A stretch of 64,000 nucleotides of DNA from an uncultured Eubacteriales bacterium (GCA_958414825.1 CATYXQ010000004.1:14368-78367); one strand, 5' to 3'. Numbered from the stretch's first letter, positions 15,556 through 24,554 are shown. Translations and numbers: made by a program. Notes: generated from the sequence alone by a model not told the origin.

Positions 15556-16922
15556 ACCGTACCTCCAATCATCGCGTCAAGCGAAGCGATAACCGCGTCC
15601 ACGTCGCCGATCATAGCGTCTATCTCCGCCTTGGTGTACGTGTTTTGGGAGACTTCGGCGGCTATTTCCGCTTTGTCGGCGGCGGTCAGTATGTAACTGT
15701 CCCCCTTGTCTCCCTTATCGCCTTTCGCGCCCGGTTCTCCCTTGTCTCCCTTGTCTCCCTTTGCCCCCGGCGCGCCTGTGTCGCCTTTCTCTCCTTTTTC
15801 GCCGGGATCGCCTTTGTCTCCTTTTTCTCCCGGCTCGCCTTTCAGCACAGACAGCGGCGCGCCGTTTATATAGTCCTGCTCCAGCGCCGCTATCGCGTCC
15901 AGCGCCGCGTTTGTGTCTCCGAGCAGATCTTCTTTTTGTTCGGGCGTCATGTCCGCATAGGTAAATGCCGCTCCCGGCTCTCCTTTTTCACCCCGGATGT
16001 TTGCGCCGTCGGCGGCGGGCATATCGGATTTGCTCGCCGACCAGCTGAGATTCCCGGCGGCGTCTACCGACGGGGTATAATAGCCGCCGTCTGTTCCCGC
16101 GTCCCCTTTTGCCCCCGTCTCGCCTTTCTCGCCCTTGATGTTCGCGCCGGACACGCCCGGCATACCGCTTTTACTCGCGCGAAAGCTCAAATTTCCCGCG
16201 CCGTCTACCGCCGGGATATAGTACCCCCCGGCCTCTCCCGCCGCGCCCGCGTCTCCTTTTTCGCCTTTCTCTCCTTTTTCGCCCGGCTCGCCGCGCTCGC
16301 CTTTCTCCCCCGCCAAGCCTTTCGGTGCTGTAAATTCAGCAGTTGCGCCGGTGTCAAAAGTTTGTCTGTAGATATTCCCGCCGTCCGAGTCCTCGGCAAC
16401 AAACACCGTGCTAACAATTTTTGCACCTGTTGCGCCAGTGTCGCCTTTCTCGCCTTGCTCCCCGCGATCGCCTTTTTCGCCTTTGAATTTGCCTGCGTCA
16501 GCGTCATCACGTACAGATTGCGCGATTGCTTTTGTATCTTCGCTCAATGTAATAAGCTGCTCGTATTCGTTTGGTGTTGGTTTGGACGCTTCGGTGCCGT
16601 CTGTATAGATTCCTTTGTTGATATACACGGATGCTATTACGCTGGGGAGGATTTTTTCACCGTTTTGACCGACAACACCGATTTGTAATGTTCCGGGTTT
16701 TGTCAGCGTTTCCCACGGTACAGTGCAAATATTAGATGCGTCAAGCAATATTTTTTTCACGCTTCCGCTTCCCGCAAATACAGCGGTCTTGGTATATCCA
16801 TCCCATTCTTCGTCAAATTCAAATTGCGTGTATACGGTTTCGATAGAGCGTTCTGTCAGTATACTATAGTCGCAGCGATCAATGTCCCGTCCCGCAAACT
16901 TGATTGTAATTTGTCCTGTCAT
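15552..16922 (-). CDS. BppU-like baseplate protein with collagen-like Gly-X-Y fibre
   Basis: 456 residues. The N-terminal 130 residues (ITIKFAGRDIDRCDYSILTE, FEFDEEWDGYTKTAVF, LQIGVVGQNGEKILPS) are a beta-sandwich tail-attachment domain as in BppU-type proteins. Then come three blocks of Gly-X-Y triplets (FKGEKGDRGEQGEKGD; GEKGERGEPGEKGEKG; GEPGEKGDKGDPGEKG) separated by two near-copies of a linker (GGYYIPAVDGAGNLSFRASK, GGYYTPSVDAAGNLSWSASK). It ends in a helical tail. Collagen-like triplets trimerise into phage fibres. A long plus-strand ORF here is a shadow of the GC-rich repeats. Confidence 0.88.
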   Translation of the reverse strand: MTGQITIKFAGRDIDRCDYSILTERSIETVYTQFEFDEEWDGYTKTAVFAGSGSVKKILLDASNICTVPWETLTKPGTLQIGVVGQNGEKILPSVIASVYINKGIYTDGTEASKPTPNEYEQLITLSEDTKAIAQSVRDDADAGKFKGEKGDRGEQGEKGDTGATGAKIVSTVFVAEDSDGGNIYRQTFDTGATAEFTAPKGLAGEKGERGEPGEKGEKGEKGDAGAAGEAGGYYIPAVDGAGNLSFRASKSGMPGVSGANIKGEKGETGAKGDAGTDGGYYTPSVDAAGNLSWSASKSDMPAADGANIRGEKGEPGAAFTYADMTPEQKEDLLGDTNAALDAIAALEQDYINGAPLSVLKGEPGEKGDKGDPGEKGEKGDTGAPGAKGDKGDKGEPGAKGDKGDKGDSYILTAADKAEIAAEVSQNTYTKAEIDAMIGDVDAVIASLDAMIGGTV

Positions 16923-17503
16923 ACTGCCTCCACGCCATATATTAAAACAGTTCCGCTGGTACGTATGTTGTCATACGTAATGTGGTTTGTATTAATGGTG
17001 CCTTCTATTTTTTCAAATGTCATTTGCGCGTTATCGTCTAAAAAACAGTAAATTGCGATTGCGCCGTTTACGTATATGTCTAAGATACAGGTGTTACTGG
17101 AAATAGAACTGTTTCCGATGATGAAACCACCACCGTTTGTAGCAGTTAGGTATAGTTTACTGTATTGATTAATATTTTTAGGGAGTGTGACGTCTGTCAT
17201 CTCGTCTTCCTCCGAAGTATTGACCGTAACCAATAAATTAAGGTTTTTCTTTAGTTCTACACTATCTAAACGGTTGGCAATGTGCAAAAATGCATCATTT
17301 GGCGTGGGATTGCTTGTAACATCCACACCAAGCGCTTCGGCGGTTGCATCCGTCAATATATTGTTGACATTGTACGGCGTTCCCGGTTCACTGGGTTCAT
17401 CATCGCGTTTGAGGTAGATATACCCTATAAATGTGCCGCTCGCGTTGTATTGCGCCATTCGCACCGCGCCGTTTATAACTTGTGTCGGTACCCTGTCTTT
17501 CAT
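16919..17503 (-). CDS. Phage baseplate/tail protein, unknown
   Basis: 194 residues with a start typical of tail-associated proteins (VPTQVINGAVRMAQYNASGT) and a beta-rich C-terminal half. It overlaps neighbours by 4 bp on both sides (ATGA), so it is translated as part of the tail-tip block. No enzyme motif is seen. Likely an adaptor between the hub and the collagen-like fibre. Confidence 0.75.
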   Translation of the reverse strand: MKDRVPTQVINGAVRMAQYNASGTFIGYIYLKRDDEPSEPGTPYNVNNILTDATAEALGVDVTSNPTPNDAFLHIANRLDSVELKKNLNLLVTVNTSEEDEMTDVTLPKNINQYSKLYLTATNGGGFIIGNSSISSNTCILDIYVNGAIAIYCFLDDNAQMTFEKIEGTINTNHITYDNIRTSGTVLIYGVEAV

Positions 17504-17991
17504 AAAATTCCTCCTGCAAAAATTTCACCGCTGTAGGCAAATGCTGCAGCGGTGTTTTTGATGTTGTTTTCAGCTTGCGTGGCTTTTGTGTTGGCAGAAT
17601 CCGCGCTTTGCTTTAAGTTTTCTTCCATATTGTTTGCGTCAGTGTAAGTCAGGTAGCGCATGGTATCAGGCATTGCTTTTTTCAAAGGTGGTGGAATATT
17701 GTCTATTACATAATTGATATTATCTAAATATTGCTGCATTTGTGATGCCGTATAGGTGTCCGACGGCTGGAAATCATTTTTAACGGTAATGATCGTAATA
17801 TCGGGGAACGGCGCGTTTGATTCACTGTCTGCCACGTCATACTGAGTTCGCAAGTTTGCAAGCAAATTGTTTTCTGATTTAATTGTGATTGTTACTGTTC
17901 GACAAAACGACGCGACACGGTTTAAATCCATATATTCGTATGTCGCGTTTGCTGTGCGATTGTATATGAGGCCGGATGTGTCTATATTCAT
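17500..17991 (-). CDS. Phage tail protein, unknown
   Basis: 163 residues. The start MNIDTSGLIYNRTANATYEYMD resembles small baseplate proteins that follow the tail-hub gene. The C-terminal half is helical (ASQMQQYLDNINYVIDNIPP; ENLKQSADSANTKATQAENN). Linked by ATGA overlaps to both neighbours. Confidence 0.75.
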   Translation of the reverse strand: MNIDTSGLIYNRTANATYEYMDLNRVASFCRTVTITIKSENNLLANLRTQYDVADSESNAPFPDITIITVKNDFQPSDTYTASQMQQYLDNINYVIDNIPPPLKKAMPDTMRYLTYTDANNMEENLKQSADSANTKATQAENNIKNTAAAFAYSGEIFAGGIL

Positions 17992-19454
17992 ACGTTTTTC
18001 CCCCTTATGGTCAGCGTGGAGGCAAACAGATTTGTGATTGACGTTTCCCGCTTAGTAATAATCCCAGTAAAATCGGCGTCCAATATATCTATAGTCTGCA
18101 CACGATCGCCCGGCGCTTCGTTTGTGATGATGATTTTTTGCGCAACCTCCGTGTTGTCTATATAATATGCATACAAACTGTCAATCAGTGCGTTTGCCCG
18201 TGTCTGCGTGACCAGCGTAGCCGTTGTAATTTCTACCGGATTATCCGGTGTTCCGGATACAACATTTGGATTGCTTTTGAGCACGTAACCCATTGTGTCG
18301 TAGTAAGTTACACCGTCAATCTCTATGCTATCCGCTCCCTCGCTTGCGCTGGTAGAATATGTATGATAAGCCAGTTTGACGGACGTTACAACCGGGTTTG
18401 CCTTGATTGACGCGCCGGTGTAAATATTTCCTGTGGGAATTTGTTTTGCCGTCTGTGGCAAGGTAAATATGCGGATAACTTCGCTGTCCGCAGTGGTACA
18501 TACCGCTCCGATGGCGAATAGAAGTTGATGCAGGGCGGATCGCTTGTTGCCCTCCGGGATATATCCGCTGAGCGCTATGGATTGAAGATTGGCCTGCATT
18601 GACCACGGGAACGTATCGCCGAGGATGTCCACTGCGATTTGTTTTGCGGTTTGGTTTATATACATCTTGGCAGGAAAAGGCTGTTCTGCGAGTATTCCGA
18701 TGGACGATTGACAGGATACTGCATAATTGCTGTACGCTGTGGTGTCTGCGCTGCGCAGATAATGCGCGGCTGCAAGCTCGCTGTCCCGATAAATTTTAAA
18801 TGGCTGCCGCGACTGGAACATATACCGCATTTGCGTTTGTGGGCGTAGCGTAAATGTGCTGGTATCAATCGCGAGTTCTTCGGAAATCGGGTTTACCTCT
18901 TGGATCAAGTTTGCCGCTGTGAAATCGGATGGCGTAAAAAGACGCTCTATGCCAAATATCACTTTTTGTATACGTGCAAATCTGCGGGGTTTGGATGAAG
19001 ATACGAATTCAATTTTAATTTTGTTGTACAGCGAAACTACACGTTCAATTGCAAAATCTGCACTGCCGGTATACTGTACGGTTTGAAGCAAAGTTGAATC
19101 GTTATACCAACTGATATTAACAACATACTGCACATCCTCTAACATGTCGAACAGTATGGTCAGACCGGAGGACGTATAATTTTCCGACAATACGATTTCC
19201 AATCCTACGCCGGATGCATATATGCCTGAATCGTCGGATTGCTCCAGCGACACATACCCATAATCCGCACTTGTATAGCCGTAAATATCCACATTGCCGT
19301 TTAGTTTCCAGCGGCCAGATTCGCCGGTGGCAACCAGAAGCGGGGAAGCGCCTGCTGAAAGGTTATCTAAACTCGCGTAGGATTGTATTTGACCGCTGTA
19401 TGATGCGTTATCATCTGCTCCGGGTGCAATGTCCGAATAAATAATCTGTATCAT
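17988..19454 (-). CDS. Phage tail hub / tail-associated protein (Tal-like N-terminal region)
   Basis: 488 residues from ATG 19454, which overlaps the upstream stop (ATGA) and has AGAGG 8 nt before it. The frame is open further up to 19508, inside the upstream gene. Residues about 20-160 look like a galactose-binding-type beta-sandwich. The rest (TPSDFTAANLIQEVNPISEE onward) resembles the hub/gp27-like part of siphophage tail proteins. No endopeptidase motif. It follows the Dit-like gene and would cap the tail tube. Confidence 0.75.
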   Translation of the reverse strand: MIQIIYSDIAPGADDNASYSGQIQSYASLDNLSAGASPLLVATGESGRWKLNGNVDIYGYTSADYGYVSLEQSDDSGIYASGVGLEIVLSENYTSSGLTILFDMLEDVQYVVNISWYNDSTLLQTVQYTGSADFAIERVVSLYNKIKIEFVSSSKPRRFARIQKVIFGIERLFTPSDFTAANLIQEVNPISEELAIDTSTFTLRPQTQMRYMFQSRQPFKIYRDSELAAAHYLRSADTTAYSNYAVSCQSSIGILAEQPFPAKMYINQTAKQIAVDILGDTFPWSMQANLQSIALSGYIPEGNKRSALHQLLFAIGAVCTTADSEVIRIFTLPQTAKQIPTGNIYTGASIKANPVVTSVKLAYHTYSTSASEGADSIEIDGVTYYDTMGYVLKSNPNVVSGTPDNPVEITTATLVTQTRANALIDSLYAYYIDNTEVAQKIIITNEAPGDRVQTIDILDADFTGIITKRETSITNLFASTLTIRGKNV

Positions 19455-19846
19455 ACCGGCAACCTCTGCGGAGCCATAGCAATCACGGAAAAAGAAAGAT
19501 TTTTCCATCGGTTTGCGTCCTCTCCGATTAAAATCAATTCATCGTCACCTGTGGTGATATATGCTTCAAACGTCAGTGTTCCCTGGCCGTAAGGCACGAC
19601 GATGATATGGCTGTCTTTCGGTGACGATATGACCTCATAGAAGGCATCGTATGTTTCCGGCGCCGCCTGTTTGGGGTCTACTGTAAACTGATAATTGTAA
19701 AAGGTGCCGATAATGTCGCGCACCATTTTACCGGATACGGACAATCGTCCGGCATTGTCGCCGTCCGTGACTGAGAACGACCGTTTGACAGTCAGTACGC
19801 GGATACCGCTGTATGTTGTACCGTCAATTTGAATGTATTTCTGCAT
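19451..19846 (-). CDS. Distal tail (Dit)-like protein
   Basis: 131 residues: MQKYIQIDGTTYSGIRVLTV, FSVTDGDNAGRLSVSGKMV, then a small beta-rich domain. Position directly after the tape measure gene and before the hub is the standard place of Dit. The single short domain means no carbohydrate-binding extension. Confidence 0.72.
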   Translation of the reverse strand: MQKYIQIDGTTYSGIRVLTVKRSFSVTDGDNAGRLSVSGKMVRDIIGTFYNYQFTVDPKQAAPETYDAFYEVISSPKDSHIIVVPYGQGTLTFEAYITTGDDELILIGEDANRWKNLSFSVIAMAPQRLPV

Positions 19847-19847
19847 G

Positions 19848-22328
19848 TCAAACCTCCGAAAAGTTTATGCCTACACGCTTGCTCTCGCGCTTGTTGAGCT
19901 TGTATACCAAACGACCGAATTTTTCCCCGTCGATTTCAAGAATTGCCTCTGTTTGTCCCGCCGCTCCGGTGCGGGAGATCACATTGGCGACGGCCTGTTC
20001 GATTGTAGCGAGTGGCGCTTCGATGTTCGTTCCGTGTTTTTGATCGCCCAGTACGGCTAAAAATTCGCGGTTGGCTGGTATGACCGCGCCGGTCGCAAGC
20101 ATAGGAATTTGAGGAGTTTCAAAATGGGCAAAGTTGAATCCAAATGTCTTCCCGCCTAGCGGCGGTGGTACCCATTCGGGTATATCAAAACTCAGCGTAT
20201 TTATGGCGTCGATCATGTAATTAAGGCCGCCGATTATTGCGGCTAATAGTTTATTTACAAGTCCTATTATGGCGTTTATTGGTGTTTTCACAATACTTTC
20301 CATCGTGTCCCATATACCTTTAAATGCCATTTGTATTCCGTTCCATGCTTCCTCCCAGTCGCCTTTGAATATCGCGGTGATAAAATGAACAACGCCTTTT
20401 AACGCTGTAATAATACCATTAACCGTATCTATAATGCCTCCTATAATCGGCTTGATAAAATCTATAATGCCTTGCCATACTGCTACAACAATTGGATACA
20501 GTTTATCCTGTAACCACATGATTACCGGGGCTATTGCATTGTTGTAAATGGTAAGTGCACAGTTTACAATCTCGCCTACAAAGTCCAGTATATTATCCCA
20601 TAGTGGTTTTAAATGGTTGTCCCATATATCCGTCAGTGCTAAGAGTATCGTATCCCATATAGGTTTGATTAGTCCATCCCACGCATTTTTTATAATTTGC
20701 TTGACATTTTCAATCGCTTTATTCAATCCTTCAAATATAGGTGCACCCCATTTTTCCCATGCGTCGAAAATTCCGCTCCATATATCGCTCCATATGTCTA
20801 CAATTAAGGACAATCCGGGTATAATTCCCTCGCTCCATACGTTGTCGAATATTGATTTTATGCTGCCGAATGTCTGGGTTGCAGTATTGCTTATATTTGT
20901 AAAAAAAGAGAGCCAGAACGGCCATATCGTTGTAATTAATGTTTGAGATGCTGGAAGAAATACCGTTTTCCAAGTAGATGAAAGTGTAGTGTTGAGTGTA
21001 TCGGATAAATCGGCAATAATCCCTCCCCAATTTTCAATTGTTGTTTGCAGGAACGGCGTTACGTTTCCGTTAAAAAAGTTGTATATTGGTTCTGCAAGTG
21101 TCCCGGAATCTGCAAAAATATTTTGAAATGTATCTTTAATACCGGAAAATTTGGGGGTTATATTGTCAATAGCGGAAGCAAAAGACGGTGAGAGATTCGT
21201 ATGGAACCAATCAATCAACTCTTGAAATACCATCTTAATGTGTTCTGCTGCTTTGATGGTTGATGAATTTGCTACTTGTGGCAGTGATGATATTGTTTCC
21301 GATTCAGATCCGATATTAACAGACGTTTGGGATACTGGGGCGTTTCCTGAAATTTTGTTGATTTCATCAAATCCGGCCAGTGATTTATTTTGCGCTTGGG
21401 CGGTTTCTTCGATTGCGTCCGTCAAATAATTTTGCGCTGTCACGGCAGACTGTATATGATCGGTTTGCTTACTCTCTTGCATATTCGTACTAAATAGAGC
21501 CGCCGTGATTTCTTTTATTTTTACAGCGAAAGAAGTGAGCGCAGATACTATGTTGTTAAGTATTTGAAGTGCCGGCGTAAGTACAGTTATAAGAGCGCTT
21601 CCGATTTCGGACATAAATTCTTTCCAGCGTTCAGATAATATACGGGTTTGATTTGCCCAGCTGTTTTGAGTTTTTGCGAAGTCTCCGCTTGCGTCTGACA
21701 ATGCGTTGGTTACGAATGCATAACGTAACCCCACCTTTTCTGCTTGTGTCATGGCGTTGTACGATTTTGTTATACCCTTGGCCATAGCAAATTCTTTCAG
21801 ATTGGTTTCCGTCATCACAACACCGAGATCTTTCAGCGTTTCGGTTTCTCCGGTGAATACACTTTTTAATTTGGTTGCGGCGGAATCATGGTCAAGATTG
21901 TAAAATGATGCTACATCGCCCGTAAGTTTTGCAATTTCGATCGCCATATTTGATGCTGCGTCTACAGGGACGCCCATGCTTTTTGCCATAGCCATATATG
22001 TTGATGCGGTTTGCTTCGCTGCGAGTTTACTCATTCCGAATTGTTCAATAGCAGTATCGGCAAACGCCTCACATTTATATGCCATATCGCCAAATGCCGT
22101 ATTTACCACATTCTGTACTTCGGAAATATCACTTGCGAGTTCCACGGCTTGACTGCTAAAATTGACAATAGCTTTTATACTGAACGCTGCCGCGATTGCC
22201 CCCCCGAATTTTTTCAATGAGGATTGAAGCCCGTTTATAGCGCTTTCTGTGTTTTTTATTCCTCTGTTTATGCCATTTTGATCAAATCCAATTGTTAGCC
22301 GAATATCGCCGTCTACGCTTTTTGGCAT
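19848..22328 (-). CDS. Tail tape measure protein
   Basis: 826 residues. The N-terminal part (DIRLTIGFDQNGINRGIKNTE, EVQNVVNTAFGDMAYKCEAFADTAIEQFGM spans about 85-115) has the typical tape-measure domain (TMP core) with helical coiled coil. The middle and C-terminal parts carry regular Trp-rich helices (IWDNHLKPLWDNILDFVGE, PIWDTILLALTDIWD) and hydrophobic segments. It sets tail length, ejects with DNA and may help cross the membrane. Start has AGGAGG 8 nt upstream. A cargo transcript terminator lies just before it. Confidence 0.9.
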   Translation of the reverse strand: MPKSVDGDIRLTIGFDQNGINRGIKNTESAINGLQSSLKKFGGAIAAAFSIKAIVNFSSQAVELASDISEVQNVVNTAFGDMAYKCEAFADTAIEQFGMSKLAAKQTASTYMAMAKSMGVPVDAASNMAIEIAKLTGDVASFYNLDHDSAATKLKSVFTGETETLKDLGVVMTETNLKEFAMAKGITKSYNAMTQAEKVGLRYAFVTNALSDASGDFAKTQNSWANQTRILSERWKEFMSEIGSALITVLTPALQILNNIVSALTSFAVKIKEITAALFSTNMQESKQTDHIQSAVTAQNYLTDAIEETAQAQNKSLAGFDEINKISGNAPVSQTSVNIGSESETISSLPQVANSSTIKAAEHIKMVFQELIDWFHTNLSPSFASAIDNITPKFSGIKDTFQNIFADSGTLAEPIYNFFNGNVTPFLQTTIENWGGIIADLSDTLNTTLSSTWKTVFLPASQTLITTIWPFWLSFFTNISNTATQTFGSIKSIFDNVWSEGIIPGLSLIVDIWSDIWSGIFDAWEKWGAPIFEGLNKAIENVKQIIKNAWDGLIKPIWDTILLALTDIWDNHLKPLWDNILDFVGEIVNCALTIYNNAIAPVIMWLQDKLYPIVVAVWQGIIDFIKPIIGGIIDTVNGIITALKGVVHFITAIFKGDWEEAWNGIQMAFKGIWDTMESIVKTPINAIIGLVNKLLAAIIGGLNYMIDAINTLSFDIPEWVPPPLGGKTFGFNFAHFETPQIPMLATGAVIPANREFLAVLGDQKHGTNIEAPLATIEQAVANVISRTGAAGQTEAILEIDGEKFGRLVYKLNKRESKRVGINFSEV

Positions 22329-22356
22329 TCATGCCACCTCCTACTAAAAATAGGTA

Positions 22357-22391
22357 TAAAAACAGCACCCTATATTTTTAGGGTGCTGTGC
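22357..22391 (-). terminator. Terminator ending the lipoprotein cargo transcript
   Basis: Minus-strand ACAGCACCCTA - loop - TAGGGTGCTGT, 11 bp, followed by TTTTTAT, 35 nt before the tape measure start. It lies inside the late gene order, as for an inserted moron. Confidence 0.85.
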
Positions 22392-22427
22392 AAAAGGCCA
22401 GATAAAACTACACAGTATAATGATAGA

Positions 22428-22760
22428 TTACAATAGAAAAAATATTATTATATTTATTATGCAGGAGATAATAACCAGTGCTACAAAAAAGTTTAAGCTC
22501 TTACGGATAGATCGCAAAGCGTTTAACTGCTTAGCTGAAATTAATAAATTTATGTCGTAGTTAGAAATATCCGCAAGCGATTTGACATCCACATATCGCA
22601 CATATTTTCCCGTAAAGTCGTCTTCAAATACATCAAGAGGTAATTTTTGGTGCTCATTTGTCATTTTTTTATATTTAATTTGCTCCTCATCCGAGCAAAA
22701 CTGCTTTTGTATGAGCCCTAAATTCAGCTTTACTTGCCGTAATTCTTTTAAAATATCCAA
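22428..22760 (-). CDS. Small tail-anchored membrane protein (cargo)
   Basis: 110 residues from TTG 22760, which has AGGAG 6 nt upstream. The frame is open to 22844 with weaker starts. An N-terminal charged helix (LDILKELRQVKLNLGLIQKQ), a short central part, and a single C-terminal membrane helix (FFVALVIISCIINIIIFFLL). It lies downstream of the lipoprotein gene and before the terminator, so both are one cargo unit. AT-rich compared with the tail genes. Function unknown. Possibly a surface or entry-blocking protein, by inference. Confidence 0.6.
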   Translation of the reverse strand: MDILKELRQVKLNLGLIQKQFCSDEEQIKYKKMTNEHQKLPLDVFEDDFTGKYVRYVDVKSLADISNYDINLLISAKQLNALRSIRKSLNFFVALVIISCIINIIIFFLL

Positions 22761-22897
22761 AGCGCTCTCCTTTTCAATTTGTGCCTCCGCGTGAGAGGTG
22801 ATACTAATGGATATACCTCTGTTCCATTGGCATCGGTATTTCAAACCACGCCTCTAATAGAGGTGACTTTCTTGCCGTAATTTTTTATTGTCTCCCT

Positions 22898-23521
22898 TTA
22901 ATTCATATAATTTGTAACGATATAGCATTTTTCCAGATTTACGCTAATCAAATAGTCATCGACTACGCCTACAATGTAAATCTCATCTCCTTTAGATAAT
23001 TCCGCCGCTTTATCAATTTCTTCTTCATCCGTAATGGTACAACGTACACTGTTTAGCGAATATTTTTCGTCATCGGATAAAGAAATATAAACATCATCTA
23101 AAATATCCTTACCTAAACTATTTATATTGCCCTGTACTAATATAAGCTTCCCTTGATAGGCTTTTTCCGCTTTTAGTTCATTTTCCAGATATGCGTTAAT
23201 TAAGTCGGGCGCGCTGATCACATCAAGTGATTTTATTTTTTCGGAAATAAAAGTACTGATATTGGCGTCAGGTTTTTTCTCTTCCAGTTCTTTCAGTATA
23301 TCAAGCATTTTCGGAAAATCCGAATCATTAAACGCTTTTTCAGCAAGGTCAAAATATTTTTCGCTTATGCTTTCCGTTGTTGTAGGTAATGTGACTTCAT
23401 CGAGCATAACAGACAGGTTGTCTGTCGAATTTGTAGTGTAAGCCGGATCTGTAATAGTTACACAACTAAATAAAGCGAGAAGCATCAACACCGCTGCAAT
23501 GACAAGAATACATTTTTTCAT
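22898..23521 (-). CDS. Cargo lipoprotein with OB-fold (tRNA_anti-like) domain
   Basis: 207 residues. A lipoprotein signal (KKCILVIAAVLMLLALFSC, cut before Cys20). Then a helical region (about 50-105) that looks like a TPR-type or degenerate helical repeat. Then an OB-fold of the tRNA_anti-like type (INAYLENELKAEKAYQGKLI start, GDEIYIVGVVDDYLI end). Such lipoproteins in prophages are often lysogenic-conversion genes displayed on the host surface, some blocking superinfection. It has its own consensus promoter and terminator within the tail operon, which supports that view. Function not known. Confidence 0.82.
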   Translation of the reverse strand: MKKCILVIAAVLMLLALFSCVTITDPAYTTNSTDNLSVMLDEVTLPTTTESISEKYFDLAEKAFNDSDFPKMLDILKELEEKKPDANISTFISEKIKSLDVISAPDLINAYLENELKAEKAYQGKLILVQGNINSLGKDILDDVYISLSDDEKYSLNSVRCTITDEEEIDKAAELSKGDEIYIVGVVDDYLISVNLEKCYIVTNYMN

Positions 23522-23548
23522 ATTTTTATCCCCCTATGATTTTCCATA

Positions 23549-23577
23549 ATTTTACTATAATTTGGAAGTAGTGTCAA
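23549..23577 (-). promoter_or_regulatory. Consensus promoter of the lipoprotein cargo unit
   Basis: Minus-strand TTGACA (23572-23577), 17-bp spacer, TAAAAT (23549-23554), 28 nt before the start codon. Constitutive-type, so expected to be active in the lysogen. Confidence 0.85.
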
Positions 23578-23623
23578 TTGATTCGACCAAAAAAGACACA
23601 AATTTTATAAAAGCATTTGAGAA

Positions 23624-23666
23624 ATAGCAGATATGCTATTGACAAAAATAGCGAATATGCTATAAT
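23624..23666 (+). promoter_or_regulatory. Promoter with twin palindromic operators for the DUF4160/DUF2442/XRE cassette
   Basis: TTGACA (23639-23644), 16-bp spacer, TATAAT (23661-23666). Two copies of ATAGCR-N4-TGCTAT flank the -35: 23624-23639 (perfect half-sites) and 23648-23663 (one mismatch), 24 bp apart. One abuts the -35, the other fills the spacer and reaches the -10. This is an autoregulatory operator; the XRE protein of the cassette is the likely binder. Confidence 0.85.
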
Positions 23667-23694
23667 AAAATTTACAGTAAGGAGGATGAATGCA

Positions 23695-23961
23695 GTGCCG
23701 GAATTATGTAGATTTTTCAATATCGTTATAAAAATGATTTTCAGTGATAACGATCAGCATCACAAACCGCATTTTCATGTTTATTATGCAGAATTTGAAG
23801 CCTCTGTCGGAATTGACGGAGAATTGATGGCCGGAAGTCTTCCGGTTAAGCAATTACGGCTTGTACAGGCATGGGCGGCGATACATGAAGAGGAACTTTA
23901 TGCAGCTTGGAACAACGCTGTAAGGAACATGCCGATTGAGAAAATTGAGCCGTTAAGATAA
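23695..23961 (+). CDS. DUF4160 protein (putative toxin-antitoxin partner)
   Basis: 88 residues from GTG 23695, which has AAGGAGG 9 nt upstream; an ATG at 23686 touches that site. Starts MPELCRFFNIVIKMIFSD and holds the family core HHKPHFHVYYAEFEASVGID and AWAAIHEEELYAAWNNA. DUF4160 proteins are usually encoded next to DUF2442 proteins, as here, and the pair is listed among predicted toxin-antitoxin systems; experimental proof is scarce. The HxPHFH motif could bind metal or RNA. First gene of a three-gene plus-strand cassette placed against the late operon. Confidence 0.85.
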   Translation: MPELCRFFNIVIKMIFSDNDQHHKPHFHVYYAEFEASVGIDGELMAGSLPVKQLRLVQAWAAIHEEELYAAWNNAVRNMPIEKIEPLR

Positions 23962-23973
23962 GGGGGCATAAAA

Positions 23974-24273
23974 ATGTATATTGAGAATGGGATAGCCTAT
24001 GCGGGAGAGAAAAAAGCACCGTTGAAAATTATCGGCGTTCGTCCCCTCGCGGATTATAATCTGTGGGTGCGTTTCAGCACAGACGAAGTAAAAATATTTG
24101 ATTTTAAACCGCTGTTGGAAGCTCCCTGTTTTAAGCCTTTAAAAGACGTCGGTGTATTCAGCGGCGTTTATATCGACTATGGTTGCACGGTATGGAACGA
24201 CGGGGCTATCGATATAGCGCCAGAATATCTTTATGAGAACGGTGTAGCAGTGAGGAGTGTTTCCAATGCCTGA
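23974..24273 (+). CDS. DUF2442 protein
   Basis: 99 residues. The family core is seen in IIGVRPLADYNLWVRFSTDE, FDFKPLLEAPCFKPLKD and a final VWNDGAIDIAPEYLYEN. It follows DUF4160 by 12 nt with GGGGG in the gap. DUF2442 is the usual partner of DUF4160, probably as antitoxin or regulator. Its 3' end overlaps the XRE gene by 8 bp. Confidence 0.88.
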   Translation: MYIENGIAYAGEKKAPLKIIGVRPLADYNLWVRFSTDEVKIFDFKPLLEAPCFKPLKDVGVFSGVYIDYGCTVWNDGAIDIAPEYLYENGVAVRSVSNA

Positions 24274-24478
24274 AAGATGCAGCGCGATCATCGACCGTAT
24301 TATAGAGGAAAGGCACAACCGAGGAATGACACAAAAAGATTTGGCCGAAGCTGCAAGTCTTACGCAATCTGTTATCGCAAGATTGGAAAGCAAAAAAGTA
24401 ACGCCTCAGCTTGATACGCTTTTAAAAGTAGCCGCCGCGCTCGGCTGTGATCTCTTGGTGGTACCTGCCGTCCAATAA
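24266..24478 (+). CDS. XRE-family HTH regulator of the cassette
   Basis: 70 residues from ATG 24266 with GAGGAG 9 nt upstream. A single HTH_3 domain: MTQKDLAEAASLTQSVIARL (helices 2-3), then KKVTPQLDTLLKVAAALGCD. It lacks any extra domain. It is the likely repressor for the twin ATAGCR-N4-TGCTAT operators at the head of the cassette. A third gene of this type turns the common two-gene DUF4160/DUF2442 pair into a tripartite unit. Confidence 0.9.
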   Translation: MPERCSAIIDRIIEERHNRGMTQKDLAEAASLTQSVIARLESKKVTPQLDTLLKVAAALGCDLLVVPAVQ

Positions 24479-24554
24479 CACAAAGCCTATCTTGATTCAT
24501 ATTTTGCAGGAGGCTTTAAAGGAACGTTTGCATATTCAACAGTGAATAGCATTA

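Noticed and set aside
15519..16688. Plus-strand ORF of 389 codons
   Set aside because: Shadow of the collagen-like repeats.
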